A stretch of DNA of 12,578 nt. Origin: Bacilli bacterium. GTDB taxonomy: Bacteria > Bacillota_I > Bacilli_A > RF39 > UBA660. Location of the stretch: assembly GCA_900757295.1 (NCBI GenBank), contig CAAENH010000003.1:1-12578 (forward strand), given 5' to 3'. The first letter of the stretch is position 1, and every line of letters starts with the position of its first letter. Below, one piece after another: positions 5,755-12,578 of the stretch. The position numbers and the translations under genes were made by a program. Below the pieces are notes generated by a model. The model made no database searches. It was not told the DNA's origin and saw nothing but the letters and a program-made list of their open reading frames with translations.

Positions 5755-6189
5755 ATGTTCATGGGCGAATATCATCATAATATTGATGAAAAAGGACGTT
5801 TGATTATGCCTGCTAAGTTCAGGAATGATCTAAAAGATAAGTTTATTATTACCCGCGGGTTAGAAAAATGTTTATATGTTTATTCTTTAGAAGATTGGGA
5901 TAAACTTGTAAGCAAATTAAATACCTTACCATTTACAAAAAAAGATGCCCGTATTTTTATAAGATCCTTCTTTTCTGGTGCTGCTCAAATTGAAGTTGAT
6001 CGTCAAGGACGTATTAACATCACCTCCCCATTAATAGATCATGCCGGTTTAACTAAAGAATGTGTTATAATCGGCGCTAATGATCGTATTGAAATATGGT
6101 CAAAAGATGAATGGGATAAATTCTTAGATGTTAATTCTGAAAAACTTGAAGATATAGCTGAAAATCTTTTTACAGAAATGGATTTTTAA
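5755..6189 (+). CDS. mraZ: Transcriptional regulator MraZ
   Basis: MraZ is a ring-forming DNA-binding protein of the SpoVT-AbrB fold that regulates the division and cell-wall operon it heads. The length of 144 residues is normal. Both half-domains are present, each with its D-x-x-G-R signature: [13 protein letters not shown] at 11-23 and DRQGRINI at 82-89. The start [15 protein letters not shown] is almost the same as the Bacillus start and follows a strong GGGGG ribosome-binding site, so the ATG at 5755 is secure. The stop codon is immediately followed by the rsmH ATG with no gap. The operator-like GTGG repeats upstream support autoregulation. Confidence 0.97.
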   Translation: MFMGEYHHNIDEKGRLIMPAKFRNDLKDKFIITRGLEKCLYVYSLEDWDKLVSKLNTLPFTKKDARIFIRSFFSGAAQIEVDRQGRINITSPLIDHAGLTKECVIIGANDRIEIWSKDEWDKFLDVNSEKLEDIAENLFTEMDF

Positions 6190-7113
6190 ATGAAACATTA
6201 TAGTGTACTTTTAAATGAAAGTATTGAAAACTTAAATATAAAAGAAGATGGAATGTATGTCGATGCCACAATGGGATATGCAGGCCATAGTAGTAATATA
6301 TTAAAAAGAATAAAAAAGGGCTTCTTATTCGCCTTTGATAACGATAGTGAAGCTATTAAGTATGCCGATGAATTATTAAGCAAAATCGGCAATAATTATC
6401 AAATTTTTCATACTAACTTTGTTAATATGAAAGAAACTTTAGCTAAACAAAATATTAATAGGGTTGATGGTATTTTGTTTGATTTAGGTTTTTCATCTCC
6501 TCAAATAGATGATGAATCTAGAGGCTTTAGTTTTATGAGTGATTCTAGATTAGATATGAGAATGAATCAAGATCAATCATTAGATGCTCAAAAAATAGTG
6601 AATGATTATTCCTATGAAGAATTAGTAGATATATTTTTCTCTTACGGTGAAGAAAAAATGTCAAAAGTAATTGCTAAAAAAATAATTGAAAAAAGAAAAG
6701 TTAAACCAATATATAGTACTTTAGAATTAGTTGACATAATAAAAAGTGCTACTGGAGCGAACTACTTTTATAAGAATCACCCTGAAAGAAAAATATTTCA
6801 AGCAATACGAATTGAAGTTAATAATGAATTAAGTGTTTTAGAAAGTGTTCTTCCTGAAGCAATTAACCTTTTAAACAAGGGTGGAAGAATTTGTGTTATA
6901 ACATTTCATTCTTTAGAAGATAAAATCGTAAAAAAAATATTTAAAAAATATAGTGAAGTTGATGAAGTGGTAAAAGGATTACCACAAATACCTGATGAAT
7001 ATAAACCATTAATAAAAATAGTAAATAAAAAAGTAATATTACCTAGCCAAAAAGAATTAGAAGAAAATTCTCGAAGTGCTAGTGCAAAATTAAGAGTAAT
7101 AGAAAGGATATAA
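6190..7113 (+). CDS. rsmH: 16S rRNA m4C1402 methyltransferase RsmH
   Basis: RsmH transfers a methyl group from S-adenosylmethionine to N4 of C1402 in the 16S rRNA decoding centre. The protein has 307 residues, normal for the family. Motifs seen are the SAM-binding VDATMGYAGHS (24-34), the FDND segment (49-52), DGILFDLGFSSPQID (93-107), LDMRM (121-125), ERKIFQAIRIEVNNEL in the helical insert, and GGRICVITFHSLED near the C-terminus. It starts directly after the mraZ stop with only a weak ribosome-binding site (GAAATGGAT), so translation is probably coupled to mraZ. This second position in the dcw cluster is the standard one. Confidence 0.97.
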   Translation: MKHYSVLLNESIENLNIKEDGMYVDATMGYAGHSSNILKRIKKGFLFAFDNDSEAIKYADELLSKIGNNYQIFHTNFVNMKETLAKQNINRVDGILFDLGFSSPQIDDESRGFSFMSDSRLDMRMNQDQSLDAQKIVNDYSYEELVDIFFSYGEEKMSKVIAKKIIEKRKVKPIYSTLELVDIIKSATGANYFYKNHPERKIFQAIRIEVNNELSVLESVLPEAINLLNKGGRICVITFHSLEDKIVKKIFKKYSEVDEVVKGLPQIPDEYKPLIKIVNKKVILPSQKELEENSRSASAKLRVIERI

Positions 7114-7116
7114 AAT

Positions 7117-7422
7117 ATGAGCAAGAATAAGGGAAAGAAAATTAAATTATTAAAAGGAGAAAAAGTATTATACTTTATTCTTGCTGTATTAGTTGTGGCT
7201 ACTCCTTTAATTAGTGTATTTACTAAAGCTATGGTATCACAAACTTCTATTGAACTTGAACAAGTTAAAGAGAAAATAGAAAATCAAACTGGAATTAATG
7301 AAAGTTTAAATATGAAAATAAATGAACTAGCTTCTTTAGATAAACTTCAAGAAGTTGCAAATGAACATGGATTATCATATAATAATGATAATATTAAAGT
7401 AATAACAGATACTGAAAGTTAA
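7117..7422 (+). CDS. ftsL: Cell division protein FtsL
   Basis: A small bitopic protein of 101 residues has a Lys-rich cytoplasmic start (MSKNKGKKIKLLKGEK), a single membrane segment at about 17-39, and an extracytoplasmic heptad-like region at about 42-75 with the sequence ELEQVKEKIENQ that should form a coiled coil. The closing LDKLQEVANEHGLSYNNDNI is the pattern found at the end of FtsL. FtsL works with DivIC/FtsB to activate septal wall synthesis. The sequence is poorly conserved in general, so topology and position between rsmH and the class B PBP carry much of the evidence. An AGAAAGGA ribosome-binding site lies eight bases before the ATG. Confidence 0.88.
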   Translation: MSKNKGKKIKLLKGEKVLYFILAVLVVATPLISVFTKAMVSQTSIELEQVKEKIENQTGINESLNMKINELASLDKLQEVANEHGLSYNNDNIKVITDTES

Positions 7423-7441
7423 AATACAAGGAGTTAATATT

Positions 7442-9550
7442 ATGAATAAAAAGAATAATACAATTAAAATAAATAAATATTTTATGATTTGTATTGTTCT
7501 TTTATTTTGCGTAATTATTTATCGTATTATATACATTTCTACTGCTAAAAAAGTTGATGGTATAAATTTAAGTGCTTTTGCTTCTAATAGAAACACTGCA
7601 AAAAAAACCTTATATGCATCTAGAGGAACTATTTATGATACTACTGGAGAAATACTTGCTCAAAGCGTTAATTCATATACTGTAATTGCTTATTTAGATT
7701 CTTCTAGAACTACTAATAAAAAAAATCCTCAACATGTAGTTGATAAAGAAAAAACAGCTAAAGAGTTAGCACCTATATTAAATATGAGTGAAGAAAAAAT
7801 ATTAAGTTTATTAAATAAAAAAGGTTATCAAGTTGAATTAGGACCTGGTGGAAGAGGAATAACTGAATTAGTAAAAAGTCAAATTGAAGATTTAAATCTA
7901 CCGGGAATTAGTTTTGTTTCTTCAACTAAAAGATATTATAAAATGGGAGACTTTGCTTCTTATACTATTGGTTATGCTAAATCAAATGAGAATGGTGAAA
8001 TTAATGGTGAAATGGGTATTGAAGAATATTTTAATGACATTTTAAAAGGTAAAGATGGTTACACAGAATATCAAAAAGACATAAATGGCTATCAAATGCC
8101 AAATACTCCAGAAATAACTACAGACCCAGTTTCTGGTAAAGATATATATTTAACAATCGACAATAATATTCAAATTTTACTTGAAAATTCTTTAGACCAA
8201 ATTAATAAAGAATATGAATCAGATTGGATGACTGCGACTATTGCAGATGCTAAAACCGGTGCTATAGTTGCAACAGCATCAAAACCAAGCTTTAATTTAA
8301 ATACTTTAGAAGGAATTAAAAGTTACATATCTCCTTTAGTTTCATATACTTATGAACCTGGTAGTACTATGAAAATATTCTCATTTATGTCTGCTATGGA
8401 AAATGGAGTTTATAACGGTAGTGAAACTTACATGTCAGGTACAATTAATATTGGCGATGATAAAGTTGTTGACTTTAATAAAGGTGTTGGTTGGGGAAGG
8501 ATAAGTTATGATTTAGGATTTACTTATTCTTCTAATACAGCAGCAACAATGCTTGCTCAAAAATTAGGAAAAGCTAAATTAAAAGATTATTATCAAAAGT
8601 TAGGGTTTGGTAAGCAAACTGGAATAACCCTTCCAAGTGAAGCTGAAGGTAAATTAGATTTTAAATATGAAATAGAAGTTGCTAATGCTGCATTTGGCCA
8701 AGGTATTCTAGTAACACCTGTTCAAATGATTCAAGCTTTAACTAGTGTAACAAATGATGGCGTAATGTTAAAACCTTATATAGTTGATAAAATTGTAGAT
8801 TCTAGTACTGGTAAGGTTATCCAAAAAGGCAAAAGAACTGAAGCTGCTACAGTTGCAAGCAAAGAAACAACAGATAAGATGAAAGACTTAATGTATAATG
8901 TTGTATATAGTGGTCTTACTGATGCCAAATATTATAAAGCTGATAATGTAACATTAATAGGAAAAACAGGAACGGCTCAGATAGCTTCTCCAAGTGGAGG
9001 ATATTTGATGGGAGAATATGATTATATTCGTTCATTTGCTGGTATTTTTCCAAAAGATGATCCTCAATATATAATTTATATTGCAACGAAAAAGTTTGTA
9101 GGACCAATTTCTAGAGTAGCTGAATTAGTAAAAAATGTTACTGAAGAAGTAGCAAAATATAAAAATATAACTGAAACAGAGAGTTCTTTAGATACAAGTA
9201 AAATTATAACTTTAAAAAATTACATCAGTTCAAATGTTGATACTACAAAAGAAAATATAAGTAGTTTGAGTTTAGAACCAGTTATTATTGGCGATGGTAA
9301 TAAAGTAATTAACCAGTATCCTTTAAAAGGAAAAACAGTGGTTGCAAATACTAAGGTATTCATTTTAACTAATGGTACTAATTATACAATGCCTGATGTT
9401 AGTAATTGGTCTAGAAGTGATATAATTGACTATTGCAAATTAATTGGCCTAGATTACGAAATAAATGGCTATGGTAAAGTTACTTCTGTATCTATCGCTC
9501 CAAATACTCAAATAGATCTAAATAGTAAGTTAGTTATTAATTTAGGATAA
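7442..9550 (+). CDS. Class B penicillin-binding protein with two PASTA repeats (FtsI/PBP2B or SpoVD type)
   Basis: This 702-residue D,D-transpeptidase cross-links peptidoglycan outside the membrane. A membrane anchor lies at about 13-32, then the PBP dimerisation domain begins with RGTIYDTTGEILAQS (the usual Arg of the D-R-x-G part is Thr). The transpeptidase motifs are complete: STMK with catalytic Ser308, Ser363-Ser-Asn365, and Lys508-Thr-Gly. Two C-terminal PASTA-type repeats follow (about 586-645 and 647-702). It has an AAGGAG ribosome-binding site eight bases upstream and follows ftsL, the position of pbpB in Bacillus. SpoVD has the same fold and lies next to pbpB there, and only one copy exists here, so division versus spore-cortex function cannot be settled from sequence. 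The dcw cluster stops here: mraY does not follow. Confidence 0.95.
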   Translation: MNKKNNTIKINKYFMICIVLLFCVIIYRIIYISTAKKVDGINLSAFASNRNTAKKTLYASRGTIYDTTGEILAQSVNSYTVIAYLDSSRTTNKKNPQHVVDKEKTAKELAPILNMSEEKILSLLNKKGYQVELGPGGRGITELVKSQIEDLNLPGISFVSSTKRYYKMGDFASYTIGYAKSNENGEINGEMGIEEYFNDILKGKDGYTEYQKDINGYQMPNTPEITTDPVSGKDIYLTIDNNIQILLENSLDQINKEYESDWMTATIADAKTGAIVATASKPSFNLNTLEGIKSYISPLVSYTYEPGSTMKIFSFMSAMENGVYNGSETYMSGTINIGDDKVVDFNKGVGWGRISYDLGFTYSSNTAATMLAQKLGKAKLKDYYQKLGFGKQTGITLPSEAEGKLDFKYEIEVANAAFGQGILVTPVQMIQALTSVTNDGVMLKPYIVDKIVDSSTGKVIQKGKRTEAATVASKETTDKMKDLMYNVVYSGLTDAKYYKADNVTLIGKTGTAQIASPSGGYLMGEYDYIRSFAGIFPKDDPQYIIYIATKKFVGPISRVAELVKNVTEEVAKYKNITETESSLDTSKIITLKNYISSNVDTTKENISSLSLEPVIIGDGNKVINQYPLKGKTVVANTKVFILTNGTNYTMPDVSNWSRSDIIDYCKLIGLDYEINGYGKVTSVSIAPNTQIDLNSKLVINLG

Positions 9551-9572
9551 GCATTTAAATATGCTTTTTTTT
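9549..9572 (+). terminator. Intrinsic terminator ending the mraZ operon
   Basis: The stem AAGCAT (9549-9554) with ATGCTT (9561-9566) encloses the loop TTAAAT and is followed by eight T (9565-9572). The left arm starts within the stop codon of the PBP gene. The stem is short (six pairs) but the T-tract is long. Confidence 0.78.
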
Positions 9573-9582
9573 ATGATATACT
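9554..9582 (+). promoter_or_regulatory. Putative promoter of rmlCD, overlapping the terminator
   Basis: TATACT (9577-9582) preceded by TGA makes a TGn-extended -10. The hexamer 17 bases upstream is TTTAAA (9554-9559), which is the top of the stem plus loop of the preceding terminator. Transcription would start near 9589 and give a leader of about 19 bases to the GTG at 9608. The -35 match is modest, but extended -10 promoters tolerate that. Confidence 0.55.
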
Positions 9583-9607
9583 ATTCTTATTGAAAGAAGC
9601 TGATAAC

Positions 9608-11047
9608 GTGAAAAAAATAGAAACTGATATAAAAGACTGCTATATCTTAGAAATAGAAAGATTTGGAGATGAAAGAGGATACTTTACAAGTATTACTGAA
9701 AATCAATTTAAATCTTTTGATTTTAATAGAATTGTTCAAGTTAGTAATTCTTTAAGTCAAAGAGGAGTTTTAAGAGGTTTACATTTTCAAAAAAATCCTT
9801 ATAACCAAAGTAAAATAGTTAGATGCCATCATGGTGCAGTACTTTGTGTAGCTGTTGATTTAAGAAAAGATTCTGATACTTATAAAAAATATATTACAGC
9901 TGAATTAAGTGAAGAAAACAAAAGATTACTATATATTCCTAGAGGTTTTGGCTTTGGCTTTTTAGCATTAGAAAATGATAGTTTATTTGAATATTATGTA
10001 GATAATGAATATGCACCTAGACTTGATGATGGTATTCCATATAATGACAAAGATATTAATATTCCATGGGATGAAATTAAAAAAGAATATAACATAGATG
10101 AATTTATATTATCTAATAAAGATCAAAATTTAACATCTTTAGAACTTAATGCTCCAGAATTTAGAAAAGAAAAAACAAGATTTATAATTACAGGAGCAAG
10201 TGGACTATTAGGACATGACATTATAGATGAATTACATCAAAGAGGAGAATATGATATTTTAGCTTTAAGTAGCAAAGATATGGATATTACTAATAAAGAT
10301 CGTGTAAACGAAGTTATTAATTCATATAAACCAGATATAATTTTCCATTCTGCTGCATATACAAATACAAATAAAGCTGAAACAGACGAAGAGAGTGCTT
10401 ATAATTTAAATGTGAATGGTACTAAGAATATCGTAGAAGCAGCTAAAAAAGTAAATGCTAAAATAATTTATATTTCTTCAGATTATGTTTTTGATGGTAC
10501 AAAAGATGGAATGTATACTGAAGAAGATCAACCTAATCCAAGTAATGTTTATGGAAAAACTAAATTTAATGGAGAAGAAGAAGTAAAAAAATATGATAAA
10601 TATTTTATAGTAAGAACTTCTTGGTTATTTGGTGTTAATGGTAAAAACTTTGTTAAAACAATGTTGAACTTATCTTTAACAAAAGATCAAATAGATGTTG
10701 TAGATGATCAAGTAGGTTCACCAACATATACTAAAGATTTAGCTAAACTTCTTGTAGAAATGGCTTATAGTAATAAATATGGAATATATCATGCAACTAA
10801 TGAAGGATTTTGCTCATGGGCTTCATTTGCTGAATATATTATGGAATTAAAAAATAAAAATTGCAAAATTAATAAGGTAACAACTGCTGAATATAATAAA
10901 AATAATGAAAGTGCTCCTAGACCATTAAATTCAAAATTATCTAAACAAAAATTAATTGATAATAATTTCTATAACTTGCCTGATTATAAAGATGCACTTG
11001 ATAGATACTTTAAAGAATTAGAAATTACTGTAAAAACATCTCTTTAA
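9608..11047 (+). CDS. Fused dTDP-4-dehydrorhamnose 3,5-epimerase (RmlC) and dTDP-4-dehydrorhamnose reductase (RmlD) family protein
   Basis: This is a two-domain sugar-nucleotide protein of 479 residues. Residues 1-165 are an RmlC-type cupin: FGDERGYF, RGLHFQ with catalytic His59, Lys69, aromatic Tyr129/130, and LSNKD with Asp162. The family motif AHGF reads GFGF, so the usual His at 116 is Phe. Residues 180-479 are an RmlD-type Rossmann reductase: GASGLLG (186-192), SSDYVFDG (280-287), and Tyr305-x-x-x-Lys309. Together they would carry out the last two steps of dTDP-rhamnose (or a related deoxysugar) synthesis in one polypeptide. No rmlA or rmlB is nearby. I start at GTG 9608, eight bases after AAAGAAG; a TTG at 9590 in frame would be almost leaderless. 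Its stop codon lies in the loop of the next terminator. Confidence 0.9.
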   Translation: MKKIETDIKDCYILEIERFGDERGYFTSITENQFKSFDFNRIVQVSNSLSQRGVLRGLHFQKNPYNQSKIVRCHHGAVLCVAVDLRKDSDTYKKYITAELSEENKRLLYIPRGFGFGFLALENDSLFEYYVDNEYAPRLDDGIPYNDKDINIPWDEIKKEYNIDEFILSNKDQNLTSLELNAPEFRKEKTRFIITGASGLLGHDIIDELHQRGEYDILALSSKDMDITNKDRVNEVINSYKPDIIFHSAAYTNTNKAETDEESAYNLNVNGTKNIVEAAKKVNAKIIYISSDYVFDGTKDGMYTEEDQPNPSNVYGKTKFNGEEEVKKYDKYFIVRTSWLFGVNGKNFVKTMLNLSLTKDQIDVVDDQVGSPTYTKDLAKLLVEMAYSNKYGIYHATNEGFCSWASFAEYIMELKNKNCKINKVTTAEYNKNNESAPRPLNSKLSKQKLIDNNFYNLPDYKDALDRYFKELEITVKTSL

Positions 11048-11061
11048 ATAGAGATGTTTTT
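11032..11061 (+). terminator. Intrinsic terminator containing the rmlCD stop codon
   Basis: A perfect 12-base-pair stem, AAAAACATCTCT (11032-11043) with AGAGATGTTTTT (11050-11061), encloses the loop TTAAAT. The rmlCD stop TAA (11045-11047) sits inside the loop, so the left arm encodes the last residues of the protein. The five T at the end of the right arm form the T-tract. Confidence 0.85.
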
Positions 11062-11071
11062 ATGTTATGAT
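11043..11071 (+). promoter_or_regulatory. Putative promoter of obgE, overlapping the terminator
   Basis: TATGAT (11066-11071) preceded by TGT is a TGn-extended -10. TTTAAA (11043-11048), formed by the last base of the left arm plus the loop of the terminator, lies 17 bases upstream as the -35. Transcription would start near 11078, leaving a leader of only about 12 bases that begins with the AAGGTGA ribosome-binding site. The layout is the same as at rmlCD. Confidence 0.55.
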
Positions 11072-11089
11072 AACCACAAGGTGATTTAC

Positions 11090-12361
11090 ATGTTTGTAGA
11101 TGAAATAGAAATAAAAGTAATAGCTGGTAAAGGCGGAGATGGATGTACTTCCTTTAGAAGAGAAAAATGCGTACCATTAGGAGGACCAGATGGTGGTAAC
11201 GGTGGCAGAGGAAGCAATATTATTTTTAGAGTTGATAAAGGATTAAAAACTTTAGTTGATTTGAGATATAACAAGCTAATCAAAGGAACAAAGGGAATAA
11301 ACGGCAAAGGCAGTAATAGAAATGGCGCTAATGCGGAAGATATTATTATTAAAGTTCCTATGGGAACAACGGTAATTGATGCTGACACCAATCTTGTATT
11401 AGCTGATTTAGTTAATGATAACCAAGAGTTTATAGTTGCTCATGGTGGAAGAGGTGGAAGAGGAAACAAATCTTTTGCAACTCAAAGTGAGCCAGCACCT
11501 AAATTTAGTGAATATGGTGAACCAGGTGAAGAAAGATTACTAAAATGTGAATTAAAAGTTCTAGCTGATGTGGGATTAATAGGTCTTCCAAGTGTAGGAA
11601 AAAGTACATTATTATCTATGATTAGTGCAGCTAGTCCAAAGATAGCAGCTTACCATTTTACTACTTTAAATCCTAATTTAGGAGTTGTTAAATTGCATGA
11701 TGAAACTTTTGTTATGGCAGATTTACCAGGCTTAATAGAAAATGCTAGTCAAGGCGCAGGACTAGGTCAAAAGTTTCTTAAACACGCAATGCGTACTAAA
11801 GTCCTTGCTCATGTAATTGATATGGGTTCAAGTGAAGGAAGAGATCCAATTGAAGACTATAAAATCATTAGAAAAGAAATTGACAGTTATAATGAAAAAT
11901 TAGCTAATAAAAAAGAAATAATAATTGCTAATAAAATGGATTTAGATCAAGCTAATAAAAACTTAGAAGCTTTCAAAAAAGCGTACCCGGATAAAGAAAT
12001 AATTGAAATTAGTGCAGCTTATCAAGAAGGCTTAGATAATCTAATCAAAAGGTTGCTAGAATTAGTTAAGAGTATTAATGAAGAAGAACTTTATGATGAA
12101 ACAGAATTTGAAAGTCATATTATTTATAAGTTTAATCAAGATAAACCTTATACAATTACTAATGATAATGGAATTTGGGTACTAAAAGGAAAAGAAATAG
12201 AAAAATTGTTTAAGATGACAAAATTTACTGAAGATGAGGCAGTCTTACGCTTTGCTAGAAAACTAAGAGGTATGGGAGTAGAACAAGCACTTGAAGACGC
12301 AGGAGCAAAACGTGGAGATGAAGTACAAATATTAGATTTTGTCTTTGAGTTTAAGGAATAA
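11090..12361 (+). CDS. obgE: GTPase ObgE/CgtA
   Basis: Obg is an essential GTPase that binds the 50S subunit and, in Bacillus, also links to stress and sporulation control. The glycine-rich Obg fold covers 1-158 (KGGDGCTSFRREK, GGPDGGNGGRGS, HGGRGGRGN). The G domain has GLPSVGKST (165-173), TTLNPN (191-196), DLPGLIENAS (211-220), NKMD (281-284) and SAA (308-310). A C-terminal OCT domain (about 345-423) ends in RGDEVQILDFVFEF. I choose the ATG at 11090 (423 residues): it gives the standard MFVDEI start and has an AAGGTGA site six bases upstream. The in-frame ATG at 11054 lies in the terminator stem and is rejected. In Bacillus obg sits near rpmA and spo0B; neither is seen here. Confidence 0.97.
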   Translation: MFVDEIEIKVIAGKGGDGCTSFRREKCVPLGGPDGGNGGRGSNIIFRVDKGLKTLVDLRYNKLIKGTKGINGKGSNRNGANAEDIIIKVPMGTTVIDADTNLVLADLVNDNQEFIVAHGGRGGRGNKSFATQSEPAPKFSEYGEPGEERLLKCELKVLADVGLIGLPSVGKSTLLSMISAASPKIAAYHFTTLNPNLGVVKLHDETFVMADLPGLIENASQGAGLGQKFLKHAMRTKVLAHVIDMGSSEGRDPIEDYKIIRKEIDSYNEKLANKKEIIIANKMDLDQANKNLEAFKKAYPDKEIIEISAAYQEGLDNLIKRLLELVKSINEEELYDETEFESHIIYKFNQDKPYTITNDNGIWVLKGKEIEKLFKMTKFTEDEAVLRFARKLRGMGVEQALEDAGAKRGDEVQILDFVFEFKE

Positions 12362-12363
12362 TT

Positions 12364-12578
12364 ATGAAAAATATATATGGAACGATAAATGAAAATCAAC
12401 TAACAATATATCAAGGATATATAACTAATTTAAAATTGAAATATTCTTTGCCAATAAATGTAATAAATGATTTAGTAATATTATTTAAAGCAACTTCAAT
12501 CAGCTATATTAAAGAGTTGCTAACTAAACTACAATCACTAGAAAGTATGAAAAGTGTTTTTAATAATGACGAAACAAA
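12364..12578 (+). CDS. Unrecognised protein, 5' part only
   Basis: An ORF opens with ATG two bases after the obgE stop and stays open to the window edge, giving 71 complete codons. An AAGGA ribosome-binding site, seven bases before the ATG, overlaps the end of obgE, so the two genes are probably co-transcribed. The visible part starts MKNIYGTINENQLTIYQGYI and contains a hydrophobic stretch (INVINDLVILFKATSISYIK) that is probably buried rather than membrane-spanning. I do not recognise it, and the rest of the protein is needed. It is not one of the usual Bacillus neighbours of obg as far as I can tell. Confidence 0.7.
   Translation, partial: MKNIYGTINENQLTIYQGYITNLKLKYSLPINVINDLVILFKATSISYIKELLTKLQSLESMKSVFNNDET

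Noticed and set aside
6198-6392. 64-codon ORF on the minus strand
   Set aside because: It lies wholly inside rsmH, opposite its conserved SAM motif, and is an antisense shadow without its own family signal.
6906-7124. 72-codon ORF on the minus strand
   Set aside because: It is antisense to the conserved rsmH C-terminus and the ftsL start, with no promoter or family signal.
8916-9107. 63-codon ORF on the minus strand
   Set aside because: It is antisense to the KTG region of the penicillin-binding protein, where the + strand frame is strongly conserved.
9590-9607. TTG start for the RmlC-RmlD fusion
   Set aside because: It would be nearly leaderless and without a ribosome-binding site. The GTG at 9608 has AAAGAAG eight bases upstream and fits the family N-terminus.
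11054-11089. Upstream in-frame ATG for obgE
   Set aside because: It lies in the right arm of the terminator and upstream of the predicted transcript start, lacks a ribosome-binding site, and would add 12 residues absent from the family.
11086-11391. 101-codon ORF on the minus strand rich in Pro and Leu
   Set aside because: It is the mirror of the glycine-rich Obg fold: Gly codons read as Pro on the other strand, so the composition is an artefact.
12148-12399. 83-codon ORF on the minus strand across the obgE end
   Set aside because: It is antisense to the OCT domain and to the start of the next gene, both with good ribosome-binding sites on the + strand.

Overview
The window comes from a very AT-rich, low-GC Gram-positive bacterium (Bacillota, Bacilli side). 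Every recognisable gene is on the + strand, and the two housekeeping clusters resemble those of Bacillus: yqfC-yqfD-(...)-ybeY-dgkA-era-yqzL-recO and mraZ-rsmH-ftsL-pbp. Tryptophan is encoded by TGG throughout. TGA is used as a stop at ybeY exactly where the family normally ends, so the standard bacterial code fits better than the Mycoplasma code. Sporulation-type genes (yqfC, yqfD) in such an AT-rich genome suggest a spore-forming or formerly spore-forming lineage near the RF39/Erysipelotrichales-like uncultured gut Bacilli. That placement is inference.

Region 1 (1-2784) is one operon: the end of yqfC, then yqfD, a VanZ-family membrane protein, ybeY and dgkA/udpK, with junctions that overlap or lie a few bases apart, closed by a clear intrinsic terminator. 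Compared with Bacillus, phoH and the HD-domain gene yqfF are missing between yqfD and ybeY, and the VanZ-like gene sits there. Region 2 (2785-4612) has its own promoter and holds era, a 25-residue YqzL-like ORF behind a hairpin, and recO; cdd is absent. Region 3 (4613-5624) holds two genes I do not recognise (61 and 248 residues, 2 bases apart), ending at a terminator. The larger one has a GEID...DVK stretch like the core of PD-(D/E)XK nucleases such as YraN.

Region 4 (5625-9572) is the start of the division and cell-wall (dcw) cluster. It has a good promoter, three GTGG boxes exactly 10 bases apart that look like the MraZ operator, then mraZ, rsmH, ftsL and a class B penicillin-binding protein with two PASTA repeats, then a terminator. 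The usual next genes (mraY, murD, ftsW, murG) do not follow. Instead region 5 (9554-11061) carries a fused RmlC-RmlD-type sugar-nucleotide gene as a single-gene unit between two terminators. Region 6 (11043-12578) has obgE and the start of an unidentified gene cut by the window edge.

The recognised genes serve ribosome and GTPase functions (YbeY, Era, RsmH, ObgE), recombination (RecO), the lipid carrier and septal wall synthesis (DgkA/UdpK, FtsL, PBP), surface sugar supply (RmlCD) and sporulation (YqfC/D). At two boundaries the upstream terminator hairpin seems to overlap the next promoter: the TTTAAA at the loop sits 17 bases before a TGn-extended -10 element. Several predicted 5' leaders are only about 12-20 bases long. 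No RNA genes, mobile elements or CRISPR arrays were seen. The longest gap without a gene is about 155 bases (5600-5754).
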